A stretch of DNA of 64,000 nt from Chitinophaga deserti (GTDB taxonomy: Bacteria; Bacteroidota; Bacteroidia; Chitinophagales; Chitinophagaceae). Each line of letters opens with the position of its first letter. Position 1 is the first letter of the stretch. The notes below the pieces were generated by a model. That model ran no database searches. It saw only the letters and a list, made by a program, of their open reading frames with translations, and was not told where the DNA came from. The DNA lies in assembly GCF_003149455.1 (NCBI RefSeq), contig NZ_QFFK01000008.1, positions 62,001 through 126,000 of the forward strand. Direction: 5' to 3'. Positions 1 to 10,300 of this stretch are shown piece by piece. Made by a program: the position numbers and the translations under genes.

Positions 1-2464
1 CGGTATGCCTGGGGTAGATCCCTCTTCAGTAAGCCAGGATGATATCGCTTCCATTCAGGTGCTGAAAGATGCGAGCGCCGCAGCCATTTATGGCTCCCGC
101 GCCGCTAACGGGGTAGTGCTTATTACAACCAAAAAAGGGGCATCCGGACAAATGAATATCTCCTACAACGGATATGTGGGCGTACAGCAACTGGCAAAGA
201 AGATCAGGCTGCTCACCGCTCCTGAGTATATGCAGGTCCTCAACGAAATGTCTGCCGCGCAGGGGCAGCCCGAGCCTTTCTCCAAACGCTACCGTGATTC
301 CATCGGGCAGGGTACCGACTGGCAGGATGAGATCTACCAGACGGCCATCGCGCAGAACCACCAGCTGTCTTTCAATGGCGGTGCAAAGAATAACAAATAC
401 TATGTAGGCCTCAGTTATATGAATCAGGATGGTATCCTGAAAAACACGAACTACGAACGGTATAACGCCCGTGTTAATTACGACCTGGCGCCTTCCGAAA
501 AGTTCGATGTATCGCTGGCGCTGAATATTTCGCGTACGGTGCGCAACCAGCCTTACAGCCAGAATGGGTTCAATGAAAACGCCGGCGCCATTAATACCGC
601 CCTCAATTTCGATCCTACCATTTCTGCTTCGCTGGATGCCAATGGCCGCTACCGGCAGAATCCCCTGATATCTTTAGAGAACCCATTGGCCATTATTTAC
701 GGGATCACACAAAAGAATGTGGTGAGTAACACCTATGGCATGTTAAGTGCTAATTACCGCCCGGTAGCAGGACTTACTTTAACTGCCAGGGTGGGAGCAG
801 ATCTTACATCCGGCCGCTTCGATTCTTACAACAGCCGCAAAACGCAGCTTGGGCAGTCGGCCGGTGGTATTGGTTCCATTACGCACAGCGATGATACGCA
901 CTGGCTGATGGAGTACCTCGCTAAGTACGACCGCCGTTTCGGTGGCCATAACTTCTCCCTGCTGGCAGGCACTACGGCAGAGCGGTATGATGCATCCGGC
1001 ACTAATGCGGCCTCCCGCATGTTCCTGTCAGATATTACATATACCAATTTACTGGGCAGCGGCGATGGGGTGAGTGGAGACAATGTGAGCAGCGAGCGCT
1101 CTTCCAACAAACTGCATTCTTACCTCGCCCGCCTGAACTACGAGTACCGGGATAAATACCTGCTTACCGCTTCCTTCCGCTCTGATGGTACTTCCCGCTT
1201 TTCCGACCAGCATAAATATGCGTTGTTCCCTTCCCTCGCTGTGGGCTGGAACATTCATAAAGAACCTTTCATGCAATCGCTGCAGGGCGTTTCCAACCTG
1301 AAACTCCGCTTCGGGTACGGGCAGATAGGGAACCAGGCCATCGGTAACTTTGCTACACTGCAAACTTACAGAGCTGCCGGCCGTGCCGTATTCGGTGATA
1401 ACCTCTATCAGGGGGTGGAGCCCGCCCGCCTGCCCAACACATCCCTGCGCTGGGAAACCACGGAAGAATATAACGCCGGTATTGATTTCGGATTCCTGAA
1501 CGGCAGGATCAGCGGTTCACTGGAATTTTATGTGAAGAACGCCATGGACCAGCTTTTCAGTAAACCTGTTCCCGCTTTCACCGGCTTCCCCTCGCAGGTG
1601 GTGAACTTCGGTAATGTGCGCAATAAAGGGATCGATTTCCTCCTGAATACTCGCAACGTGGAGGGGAAGAACTTCAACTGGGAAAGCAGCATTTCCCTGT
1701 CGTTGTTACATAACGAAGTAACTAAGCTGCCTGATTTCATACCGCAGCTGCTGACAGGGGCTTTCGCCTTCGTTCCTAACTTTGCGCTCGTACAAACAGG
1801 GTATCCCATCTATTCCTATTACGGGTATGAAGCAGATGGCATCTTCCAGACGGATCAGGAAGCAGCCGCATCCGGACAGCCGGGCGCCAAAGCAGGCTCC
1901 CCCAGGTTCCGGGATCAGGATGGCAGTAAAACCATTACTCCGAAAGACAGGGTAGTGCTGGGTAGCCCGCTGCCTGCATTCACCTGGGGCTTCAACAATA
2001 CCTTCAATTACAAAAAGCTTTCGCTGAACGTACTGGTGCTGGGAGTGCATGATGCATATGCCCTCGATGCAAACGTGATCGAATCCGTTTATCCCATCAA
2101 CTTCCAGCGCAACCATATGGCCGAGTATTACCTCGACCGGTGGACGCCGCAGAACCCCGGGGCGAAGTACCCTTCCGGCATCAATGCGTCTACCTACGGC
2201 GGACAATATTCCGTGAACTCCTATACGGTAAAAGACGTGTCTTTTGTACGGCTGAAAACGCTGACACTGGGGTATACTTTCCCGCTGACGGGTTATGCCC
2301 TGAAGAGCGTATCCGCATACCTCGCCGCGGATAACCTGTTCACTATTACCGGGTATAACGGATATGACCCGGATGCCAATTCCCGCGATGCGGTGGCCCG
2401 TGTGGCGCAGAACAGCTATCCGCTCACAAAAGTATACCGGCTGGGCGCGAAGCTCAATTTCTAA
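1..2464 (+). CDS. SusC/RagA-family TonB-dependent outer-membrane transporter (5' end outside window)
   Basis: Outer-membrane beta-barrel transporter that imports oligosaccharides with its SusD partner, powered by TonB. The reading frame is open from base 2, so the signal peptide, carboxypeptidase-like domain and most of the plug lie upstream of the window. What remains starts in the plug, with the family signature VLKDASAAAIYGSRAANG followed by VVLITTKKG, and continues through about 770 residues of barrel rich in aromatic and Asn/Gly beta strands, ending with the usual C-terminal strand (YRLGAKLNF). The SusD gene follows after 24 bases, then a fucosidase and a sulfatase, so the imported glycan is probably fucosylated and sulfated (inference). 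The first in-window ATG at base 5 is not the real start. Confidence 0.95.
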   Translation, partial: GMPGVDPSSVSQDDIASIQVLKDASAAAIYGSRAANGVVLITTKKGASGQMNISYNGYVGVQQLAKKIRLLTAPEYMQVLNEMSAAQGQPEPFSKRYRDSIGQGTDWQDEIYQTAIAQNHQLSFNGGAKNNKYYVGLSYMNQDGILKNTNYERYNARVNYDLAPSEKFDVSLALNISRTVRNQPYSQNGFNENAGAINTALNFDPTISASLDANGRYRQNPLISLENPLAIIYGITQKNVVSNTYGMLSANYRPVAGLTLTARVGADLTSGRFDSYNSRKTQLGQSAGGIGSITHSDDTHWLMEYLAKYDRRFGGHNFSLLAGTTAERYDASGTNAASRMFLSDITYTNLLGSGDGVSGDNVSSERSSNKLHSYLARLNYEYRDKYLLTASFRSDGTSRFSDQHKYALFPSLAVGWNIHKEPFMQSLQGVSNLKLRFGYGQIGNQAIGNFATLQTYRAAGRAVFGDNLYQGVEPARLPNTSLRWETTEEYNAGIDFGFLNGRISGSLEFYVKNAMDQLFSKPVPAFTGFPSQVVNFGNVRNKGIDFLLNTRNVEGKNFNWESSISLSLLHNEVTKLPDFIPQLLTGAFAFVPNFALVQTGYPIYSYYGYEADGIFQTDQEAAASGQPGAKAGSPRFRDQDGSKTITPKDRVVLGSPLPAFTWGFNNTFNYKKLSLNVLVLGVHDAYALDANVIESVYPINFQRNHMAEYYLDRWTPQNPGAKYPSGINASTYGGQYSVNSYTVKDVSFVRLKTLTLGYTFPLTGYALKSVSAYLAADNLFTITGYNGYDPDANSRDAVARVAQNSYPLTKVYRLGAKLNF

Positions 2465-2488
2465 TCATGCACCCGTAAAAGCAAAACG

Positions 2489-3949
2489 ATGAAAATTACC
2501 AAACCGATCATATGTATTGCCGCCGCCATGTTGCTCACCACTACCGGCTGCAAAAAGTTCCTGAAAGAAGATATCTACACAGAATACGATCCCGGCCAGT
2601 TCGGTAACTCGGTAGACGGGTTTGAGAAAGTACTCAACAGTGCCTATGCGGAGCTGCAGGTGACAGGCTATGCCAACCGTAACGATGTATACTGCTATGG
2701 GGAGTTCTGTACCGATGTGATGCTGGAAACGGGTGGAGGCTTTGAAGCATCTGCCAAGGAATTCATCACCTTCACCTGGAACCCTACCAACGATTTCTTC
2801 AATTCTACCTGGGCTAAAGGCTTCCGCGCCATCCGCAACAGCAATGTACTGCTCGATAATAAAGATGCTGCTACTGCAGTGCCTCCCGCCAAACTGAAGG
2901 AGCTGGTGGCAGAGGCACGTTTTGTGCGCGCCGCAGCTTATGCTTACCTGTACAACTTCTTTGGCCCGGTACCCCTCATCACTTCGGCTAAGAACATTGA
3001 TCCCGCTATTGCGCGGGCTACGGATGAAGCCATGTCTACTTTCATCATTACGGAATTAACTGCTGCTGCGCAGGATTTGCCACCACGGCAGGCACTGCGG
3101 GGCAAGGCTACCAAAGGAGCGGCGCTGGCTGTCCTTTGTAAATTCTACCTCAATAAGAAGATGTGGCAGCAATGCGCCGCTACCGCGCAGGTGATCAAAG
3201 ACCTGAAGGTGTATGGCCTGTTCCCCGATATTGACCAGCTGTTTGATGTGAAGAATGAGAACAACAACGAGTACATCTTCGTATTCCCCTGTCTTGCACA
3301 AACCAACTATGGCAATATTGTAATGGCGCATACTTTCCCTCCGGGCTATCCAATTCTGCCGAACTGGATTATCTTCGGTGCACAGTTTAAACTGTACACT
3401 TCGTTTGTGGACAGCTTTGAACCGGATGATAAGCGAAAGAAAATGATCCTGACGGAATACACCAACACATCTGGTGCTACTTTCCAGATGAACCGCAATG
3501 CGGCAGGACAGGCGCTGAATAATGCCCGCTCCTTTAAGTTCGTTCCCGACCCCGCAGGGCAGTCGGCCGACATGGGGAATGATATCCCCTTTGTACGCTA
3601 TGCCGATATATTGCTGGCGCGTGCCGAAGCACTCAATGAGCTGAACGGGCCCACGCAGGAAGCGGTAGACCTGGTGAATGAGATCCGGGACAGGGCTGAT
3701 GCAACGCTGATAAAACTGGCAGATTATCCCGGTAAGGATCAGCTCCGGGATTTCATCCTTGCAGAGCGTGCCCGTGAGTTTTTCGGAGAAGGCAAGCGGA
3801 GGGAAGACCTCATCCGCCAGGGTAAATTCATTTCCGGGGCGCAGGCTCGCGGTATGGCCGCCAAACCGGGGCATGTACTGTTCCCCATTCCCCAACGCGA
3901 AACTGAAGCAGATAAAAACCTGAAACAGAATGAAGGGTATATTCAGTAA
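2489..3949 (+). CDS. SusD/RagB-family outer-membrane glycan-binding lipoprotein
   Basis: Surface lipoprotein that caps the SusC barrel and captures the glycan. A lipoprotein signal ends at Cys21 (TTTGC). The N-terminal part carries the SusD-like pattern around EARFVRAAAYAYLYNFFGPVPL (cut here to its idea: a TPR helix with the conserved YNFFGPVPL). The C-terminal SusD pattern is also visible: YADILLARAEALNELNG, then FILAERAREFFGEGKRREDL. Length, 486 residues, is normal for the family. It sits 24 bases behind the SusC gene and its last 20 bases overlap the start of the fucosidase, so all four genes form one transcript. The ligand cannot be read from the sequence; the fucosidase and sulfatase next to it are the only hint. 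Confidence 0.95.
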   Translation: MKITKPIICIAAAMLLTTTGCKKFLKEDIYTEYDPGQFGNSVDGFEKVLNSAYAELQVTGYANRNDVYCYGEFCTDVMLETGGGFEASAKEFITFTWNPTNDFFNSTWAKGFRAIRNSNVLLDNKDAATAVPPAKLKELVAEARFVRAAAYAYLYNFFGPVPLITSAKNIDPAIARATDEAMSTFIITELTAAAQDLPPRQALRGKATKGAALAVLCKFYLNKKMWQQCAATAQVIKDLKVYGLFPDIDQLFDVKNENNNEYIFVFPCLAQTNYGNIVMAHTFPPGYPILPNWIIFGAQFKLYTSFVDSFEPDDKRKKMILTEYTNTSGATFQMNRNAAGQALNNARSFKFVPDPAGQSADMGNDIPFVRYADILLARAEALNELNGPTQEAVDLVNEIRDRADATLIKLADYPGKDQLRDFILAERAREFFGEGKRREDLIRQGKFISGAQARGMAAKPGHVLFPIPQRETEADKNLKQNEGYIQ

Positions 3950-5330
3950 AATAGTACTGCTCGCAGCCGGCATGCTGTGGACGGTGGCGGGGTTTACCCA
4001 GCCATTGCCCACAGCTGCCCAGCTGGCATGGCAGCGTGCGGAACTGGGCGTTGTATTTCATTACGACCTCCATGTTTTTGACGGAAAGCAATACGGCCAG
4101 GGCAGCAACCGCATATCGCCGGTGCCGGATTACAACATATTTAAGCCTTCGCAGCTCGATACCGACCAATGGGTGAAAGCCGCCAAAGACGCCGGGGCAC
4201 GCTTTGCGATACTGACCGTTACACACGAAACGGGTTTTGCACTGTACCAGTCGGATGTAAACCCCTACTGCATGAAAGCCCTGCAATGGAAAAACGGTAA
4301 AGGGGATATAGTGGCCGATTTTGTAAAGTCGTGCCGTAAGTATGGCCTGGAACCCGGCCTGTACATCGGCATCCGCTGGAACGCTTTTATGGGGGTGCAT
4401 GATTTTAAAGTGCAGGGCGAGAAGAACCGTTTCCTTGAAGCCCGGCAGCAATATTATAACCGCATGGTAGAAGGTATGGTGACGGAGCTGTGTACCCGCT
4501 ACGGCCCCCTCTTCGAGATATGGTTTGATGGCGGTGCTTCTGATCCTGCCGATGGTGCGCCAGATGTACTTTCCATCGTAGAGAAATATCAGCCCAATAC
4601 CCTGTTTTACTGGAACGGCCAGCGGTCGGATGCCCGCTGGGGAGGATCGGAGACGGGGACGGTAGGTTATCCCTGCTGGTCGTCTTTCCCATATCCCAGT
4701 ATGCTGACGGGGCGTTACCCGGCTATAGCAGAGCATAACTTTGCACTGGCAAAGCACGGCGACAGTACCGGTAAATACTGGTTGCCCGCCATGTCTGACG
4801 CTCCGTTGCGTGGTCATAACGGCCGCCATGAGTGGTTCTGGGAACCGGGGGATGAGCATAGTATTTACCCCCTGTCTAATCTCATACAGATGTATGAGCA
4901 TTCTGCAGGCCGCAATTCCACGCTGATACTGGGGCTTACGCCGGATACGGCAGGGCTTATGCCTGCACCCGATGTGGAGCGCCTGAAGGAATTCGGGGAT
5001 GCCATCCGGAAACGGTTCGGGAACCCGATTGCATCTTACAACGGGAAGGGCGATATAGAGATCCGTTTACCTTCCGTGCAGGTGGTGAACCAGGTGATGA
5101 TAGGAGAGGACGTGGCGAAGGGGGAACGGATATTATCGTTCGTGGTGGAAGCCAAAACCGGTGGCCGGTGGAAGCAGGTGTATGCAGGCACTGCCGCAGG
5201 CAACAAGCACATTGCTACTTTTGCTCCCGTGAAGGCATCCGCTATGCGGCTGCGGGTTACACAGCAGCGCAATAAGCCTGCCGTCATAGTTTTTAATGCT
5301 TATTTTAACGACGAAATAAAACCGATATGA
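3930..5330 (+). CDS. GH29 family alpha-L-fucosidase, secreted
   Basis: Retaining alpha-L-fucosidase releasing terminal fucose from glycans, probably in the periplasm or on the surface. A signal peptide spans residues 1-23 (LLAAGMLWTVAGFTQ). The GH29 barrel is visible as AILTVTHETGFALY (residues 93-106), the position of the usual KHHDGF motif, and EIWFDGG, whose Asp200 matches the family nucleophile. The general acid is not conserved across GH29 and is not assigned here. The C-terminal 100 residues look like the beta-sandwich usual in the family. The variant HETGF instead of HHDGF places it away from the classic GH29-A fucosidases, so linkage preference is uncertain. The start overlaps SusD by 20 bases and the stop overlaps the sulfatase start in an ATGA, indicating translational coupling. 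Confidence 0.88.
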   Translation: MKGIFSKIVLLAAGMLWTVAGFTQPLPTAAQLAWQRAELGVVFHYDLHVFDGKQYGQGSNRISPVPDYNIFKPSQLDTDQWVKAAKDAGARFAILTVTHETGFALYQSDVNPYCMKALQWKNGKGDIVADFVKSCRKYGLEPGLYIGIRWNAFMGVHDFKVQGEKNRFLEARQQYYNRMVEGMVTELCTRYGPLFEIWFDGGASDPADGAPDVLSIVEKYQPNTLFYWNGQRSDARWGGSETGTVGYPCWSSFPYPSMLTGRYPAIAEHNFALAKHGDSTGKYWLPAMSDAPLRGHNGRHEWFWEPGDEHSIYPLSNLIQMYEHSAGRNSTLILGLTPDTAGLMPAPDVERLKEFGDAIRKRFGNPIASYNGKGDIEIRLPSVQVVNQVMIGEDVAKGERILSFVVEAKTGGRWKQVYAGTAAGNKHIATFAPVKASAMRLRVTQQRNKPAVIVFNAYFNDEIKPI

Positions 5331-6868
5331 AGAAGCATATACTGGCCTTTGCCGGAGTAGCCTTACTGCTCGCACAGGGCGCCTTCGCGCAGAAGGCATC
5401 CCGGCCTAACATTATATTTTTCCTCGTCGATGATATGGGCTGGCAGGATACTTCGGAGCCTTTCTGGGACAGTATTACCCCTGCTAACCGGAAGTACCGC
5501 ACACCCAATATGGAGCGCCTGGCGCGTTCGGGCATGAAGTTTACCAATGCCTACGCCACTCCTGTATGCACCCCGTCGCGCGTGAGCTTCCTCTCCGGCA
5601 TGAATGCCTCGCGGCACCGCGTTACGAACTGGACGAGCGTTTTCAATAAAAGCACTGATGCCAAAGACTCCCTGCTGCAACCGCCTTCCTGGAACGTGAA
5701 CGGACTTTCTCCAGATGGGAAGCAGGAGCTGAGCGCTTATGCCACCCCGCTGCCACAGGTATTGAAAGACAATGGCTATTATACCATCCAGTGCGGCAAA
5801 GCCCACTTCGGAACATATCCCAGCATCGGGAAAGACCCGCTGAACCTGGGGTTTGTGAAGAACATCGCCGGAAGTGCGGCAGGCCATCCCGCATCTTACT
5901 TCGGGGAAAAGAACTTCGGGTACAACCCGGAGAAATACATCGTACAGGCCGATATGCCGGGCATGCAGAAGTATTACGGCCAGAAGATATTCCTTTCTGA
6001 AGCCCTTACACAAGAGGCCATGCTGGCCATGGATACGGCGCGGCAGCGGCAGCAGCCTTTCTTCCTGTATATGTCGCACTACGCGGTGCACCTACCGTTC
6101 CAGGAAGATGCGCGGTTTATGCAGTACTATCTCGATAAAGGCCTTTCCCGGCCGGAAGCTGCCTATGCCGCCCTGTTGGAAGGTATGGACCACAGTTTAG
6201 GACAGCTGCTCGATTACCTCGATAAAAACGGGCTGGCCGAGAATACCATCGTCATGTTCATGTCCGACAATGGCGGATACTCCCATCCCCCGCGGGAAGG
6301 CGGGCATAATACCCAGAACTGGCCCCTCAAAGGCGGGAAGGGTTCCATGTATGAAGGCGGCATCCGCGAGCCCATGATGGTACGCTGGAACGGGGTAACG
6401 GCTCCGGGCAGTGTAACTGCACAGTACATGATCATGGAAGATTTCTACCCCACTATCCTCGAAATGGCCGGCATAAAGCAATACAAAACCATGCAAACGG
6501 TAGACGGGGAAAGCTTCGTGAAATACCTGCGTGATAACACCCTCCGCAACAACAAGCGCCCGCTGTTATGGAATTACCCTAACAACTGGGCAGGCGGTGA
6601 TCTGGGCGTTGATAACTCATTTATGACCGCCATCCGCCAGGGCAACTGGAAACTGATCTATTTCGAAAAGCCGGGCCGCCTGGAACTCTACAATCTCGCG
6701 GAAGATATCAGGGAAGAACATGACCTGTCTGCCAGCAATCCGGCAAAGACAAGAGAAATGGCGAAGCTGCTCACCGCACAACTGAAAAAGAACAAAGCAC
6801 AGCTGCCTGTATACATTCAAACGGGTAAGCAGGTACCATATCCCGATGAGATAAGTGCTTCCCGGTAA
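5327..6868 (+). CDS. S1-family sulfatase, secreted (formylglycine type)
   Basis: Sulfatase removing sulfate esters from a glycan. A signal peptide is followed by PNIIFFLVDDMGWQD (residues 28-41), carrying the metal-binding Asp pair, and the activation motif CTPSR with Cys81, the residue that must be converted to formylglycine. This C-x-P-S-R form is the substrate of formylglycine-generating enzyme or anaerobic sulfatase maturase; neither gene is in the window. Further family marks are GKAHFG (substrate-binding Lys and His), SDNGG near residue 311, and LKGGKGSMYEGGIREP. At 513 residues it is a normal single-domain S1 enzyme. It is the last gene of the locus, followed by a strong terminator hairpin. 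The sulfated sugar it acts on cannot be decided from sequence. Confidence 0.93.
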   Translation: MKKHILAFAGVALLLAQGAFAQKASRPNIIFFLVDDMGWQDTSEPFWDSITPANRKYRTPNMERLARSGMKFTNAYATPVCTPSRVSFLSGMNASRHRVTNWTSVFNKSTDAKDSLLQPPSWNVNGLSPDGKQELSAYATPLPQVLKDNGYYTIQCGKAHFGTYPSIGKDPLNLGFVKNIAGSAAGHPASYFGEKNFGYNPEKYIVQADMPGMQKYYGQKIFLSEALTQEAMLAMDTARQRQQPFFLYMSHYAVHLPFQEDARFMQYYLDKGLSRPEAAYAALLEGMDHSLGQLLDYLDKNGLAENTIVMFMSDNGGYSHPPREGGHNTQNWPLKGGKGSMYEGGIREPMMVRWNGVTAPGSVTAQYMIMEDFYPTILEMAGIKQYKTMQTVDGESFVKYLRDNTLRNNKRPLLWNYPNNWAGGDLGVDNSFMTAIRQGNWKLIYFEKPGRLELYNLAEDIREEHDLSASNPAKTREMAKLLTAQLKKNKAQLPVYIQTGKQVPYPDEISASR

Positions 6869-6910
6869 CCCCTGGTTTTGTAAACAATCGCCAATAATTT
6901 AATCCGGTTC

Positions 6911-6956
6911 AAACGCAACAGGCCGCCTCATCAGTTTGAGGCGGCCTGTTGCGTTT
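6911..6956 (+). terminator. Strong terminator-like hairpin after the sulfatase
   Basis: Perfect inverted repeat with two 20-base arms (6911-6930 and 6937-6956) and a 6-base loop, GC-rich core CAGGCCGCCTCA. It starts 42 bases after the sulfatase stop. The arm begins with AAA and ends with TTT, but there is no long T run, so termination efficiency is uncertain. Confidence 0.75.
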
Positions 6957-7345
6957 GGGTATATATTAATCCCACCAGAAATAACCTTCCTGTAGCCCTG
7001 TTTAGTTTAGTTATGCTAAAATATTTAATGTCTTTGCTAATATGGTTAACCCGGCAGGCTGTCTCTTTGAATATCTTCACACCGGAAACAATTTATATAG
7101 TACACGTTAGCGAATAGTGAAGACAGGTGCATTCAACGACAGCAAAGAATGCAATCAACCAAAAACACGAACAGTGAATTAAGACATGATTTTACAGTAA
7201 AAAGCCTATGATAAGTAGGGGATAGCTGCCCTTTCAGGCAGCCGATTGCTTATACGTTTCAAAGATAATGTGGCCCCGCAGCCCGCCGGCATCAGCACCC
7301 CTGATGCTGAATGGCCCTGCTATACCGCAGATAAACCACTACGTA
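6957..7345. other. Intergenic leader region before the second SusC gene
   Basis: 389 bases that should hold the promoter and leader of the second SusC operon. A small hairpin GCTGCC-CTTTCA-GGCAGC lies at 7225-7242. TACGTTTC at 7252-7259 matches the Bacteroidetes -7 element TAnnTTTG in seven of eight positions, but no TTTG is found at the right distance upstream. No gene or RNA was recognised. The reading frame of the next gene is open back to 7268, but the extra residues do not look like protein. Confidence 0.4.
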
Positions 7346-10300
7346 ATGAAAAAAATGTTTATTCGCTATCCGGCGTTGCTTACGCCTGCAGCCAGGCGAT
7401 GGTGTGCCTGTATGCTATGGCTGCTCTTCTCAGTAAATGCCTTTGCTCAACAAGTAAAAACCATTCAGGGTAATGTAACCGACGAAAAAGGGAATGCTAT
7501 CCCCGGTGTAACGGTCATGATCAAAGGTACGCGTACAGGTACCGGGGCCGATGATAAAGGCCATTACATCATCCAGGTACCAGCCGGGAAGGATACCCTG
7601 TCTTTCACCTTTATCGGCTACAATTCCAGAGATGTAGTGATCGGTAACCGCACCCTTATCAACGTGCAGCTGGAACCTGCATCCTCCACCCTCAGCGATG
7701 TGGTTGTGGTAGGCTTTGGTACCCAGAAGAAAACCAGTGTGGTAAGCTCCATCACCAGCATCAACCCCAAAGAACTCAAAGGCCCTACCAGTAACCTTAC
7801 CAGCATGCTGGCAGGAAGGCTGGCGGGTATTATTTCCTTTCAGCGTTCCGGTGAACCGGGTGCAGATAATGCTCAGTTCTTCATCCGTGGTGTAGGAACG
7901 TTTGGTACCGGCAAAGTAGACCCTCTCATCATGATCGATGGTATCGAGAGCGATAACACAGCCCTTGCCCGCCTGCAGTCTGATGACATTGCCGGTTTCT
8001 CTATCCTGAAAGATGCCACTGCCTCGTCTATCTACGGTGCACGGGGTGCCAACGGTGTGGTACTGGTAACCACCAAACAGGGACAGGCCGGTAAAACGAA
8101 GTTTAATGTAAGGGCAGAAAACTCTACTTCATCCAACACCCAGAACTTCAAAATGGCGGATAATATTACCTATATGCGCCTTGCCAACGAAGCTTCCCTA
8201 ACCCGTAACCCCCTTGGCGCAGCGCCCTATACCCAGAACAAGATCGACCATACTGCGGCAGGAGACGATCCGCTGCTGTACCCGAATAACGATTGGGTGA
8301 GCCAGCTCCTGAAGGATTATACTAACAACCAGCGCTTCAATATGAACGTGAGTGGCGGCGGCGATAAGCTGCAGTACTATCTCGCCATGACCTATAACAT
8401 CGACAATGGCGTGCTGAAAGCAGCTCCGTTGAACGATTTTAACAGTAACATCAAACTGAAGAACTACTCCGTACTGTCTAACGTTACAATGAACCTCACG
8501 AAGTCTACCAAAGCCCTCGTGAGCCTGAAAGGCCAGTTCGATGATTATAACGGGCCTGTAGGCGGCGGTGCCAAAATTGTATCCAGCGTGCTGACCGCTA
8601 ACCCGGTGGCCTTTCCTGCGCTGTACCCACAGTCCTACCTTCCCTATGCCCAGCATCCATTGTTCGGTAACTCGCTCATGCCCGGTACCACGCGCGACCT
8701 GTACGTGAACCCTTATGCAGAAGCAGTACGTGGTTACCAGCAAAGCAATACCAGCACCCTTACTGCCCAGTTGCAGCTTACGGAAGATTTTGGCTGGCTG
8801 CTGCCGGGACTGAATGCACGGGCCATGGGGTATACCACACGCTACTCCTATTTCGATGTGGCGCGTATGTACAACCCGTTCTATTACCAGGTGTATACGG
8901 AAGACGGTAAAACACCGGCCGGCATCTTTCACCTGAACAACAACATCCCCGGAGTTGGACAGATCGGGAACGAAGCACCTACCGAGTATCTCGATTACCG
9001 GCCGGGTACCCGTAAACAAAACAGCGTGTCTTATGCAGAAGCGCAGGCTTCCTATGGCAATACCTTTGGTAAGCATAACGTAACCGGTATGCTGATAGGC
9101 CGCCTTTTTGCATTCCTCGATGGTAATGCCGGCAGCCTGCAGCTTTCACTGCCCAAGCGCAACCTTGGCGTGAGTGGCCGCTTTACCTATGGCTATGATA
9201 ACCGTTACCTCGCAGAGTTCAACTTCGGATATAACGGGTCAGAACGTTTCGCAGCCAGCAAACGCTTTGGCTTCTTCCCCTCCGCCGGCCTTGGCTGGGT
9301 GTTAAGCAATGAGAAATTCTTTGAGCCACTGCAGGATGTAGTGACTAACCTGAAATTCAGGGCTACCTACGGACTGGTGGGTAATGACCAGATAGGGCGT
9401 GATGAAGACCGCTTCTTCTTCCTGTCGCAGGTGAACCTGAACGATGCTTCCCGTGGCGCCATCTTTGGGGAACGCTTCGGATACGGTCGCCCCGGTGTTT
9501 CCACCTCCCGCTATGCCAATAATAACGTAACCTGGGAACTGTCCAGACAGCTGAACTATGGGATGGACCTCACGCTGTTCAATGCATTGACGGTTACATT
9601 GGATGGATATCTCAACAAGCGCAGCAACATCCTCATGACCCGGGCAGACATCCCGTCTACCGTAGGTCTCCAGGTAACGCCCTCTGCCAATACCGGCGAA
9701 GCAGAAAGTAAGGGGGTAGACCTTGCGCTTGATTACAAGAAGAATTACAGCGAGCATTTCTGGATCACGGCAAGAGGTACTTTCACTTATGCTACCAGTA
9801 AACTGCTGGTGAATGAAGAGCCGGAGTTTGATGCCGACAAGCAATACCTCTCCAGGGTGGGCTGGTCGCTCCGGCAGGGTTACGGCCTTATTGCCGAGCG
9901 CCTGTTCTATGACCAGAAGGATGTAGACAATTCGCCCCGCCAGTTTGGCGATTATATGGCGGGAGATATCAAGTACCGTGATGTAAGCGGCGACGGGCAG
10001 ATTACTACTGATGATTTTGTTCCCATTGGTTTGCCCACCACGCCTGAGATATTATTTGGGTTTGGCTTTACGGTAGGCTATAAGAATTTTGATCTGAGCG
10101 CATTCTTCCAGGGTTCTGCACGCAGCAGTTTTTATGTAAACCCCACAGCGGTTGCTCCATTCATCAATGGGCCGGTGAATCCGCTGAATACGAATGAAAG
10201 ACTACGTTCCGGCTACCAGAGCGGCCTGCTGAAAGTAATAGCGGACGATCACTGGTCGGAAGACAATCAGAATGCTTATGCCTTCTGGCCCCGCCTCAGC

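Noticed and set aside
3056..4012. Long minus-strand open frames opposite SusD and fucosidase genes (also 3828-4901, 11294-12829, 19905-21113)
   Set aside because: They run opposite clear genes, have no family features, and arise from the GC-rich codon pattern of the real genes.
7225..7242. Hairpin before the second SusC as a riboswitch
   Set aside because: Only a 6-bp stem; no known aptamer features and no alternative pairing seen.
7268..7345. Longer N-terminus of the second SusC
   Set aside because: The extra residues are Pro-rich and come before a perfect signal peptide starting at ATG 7346.
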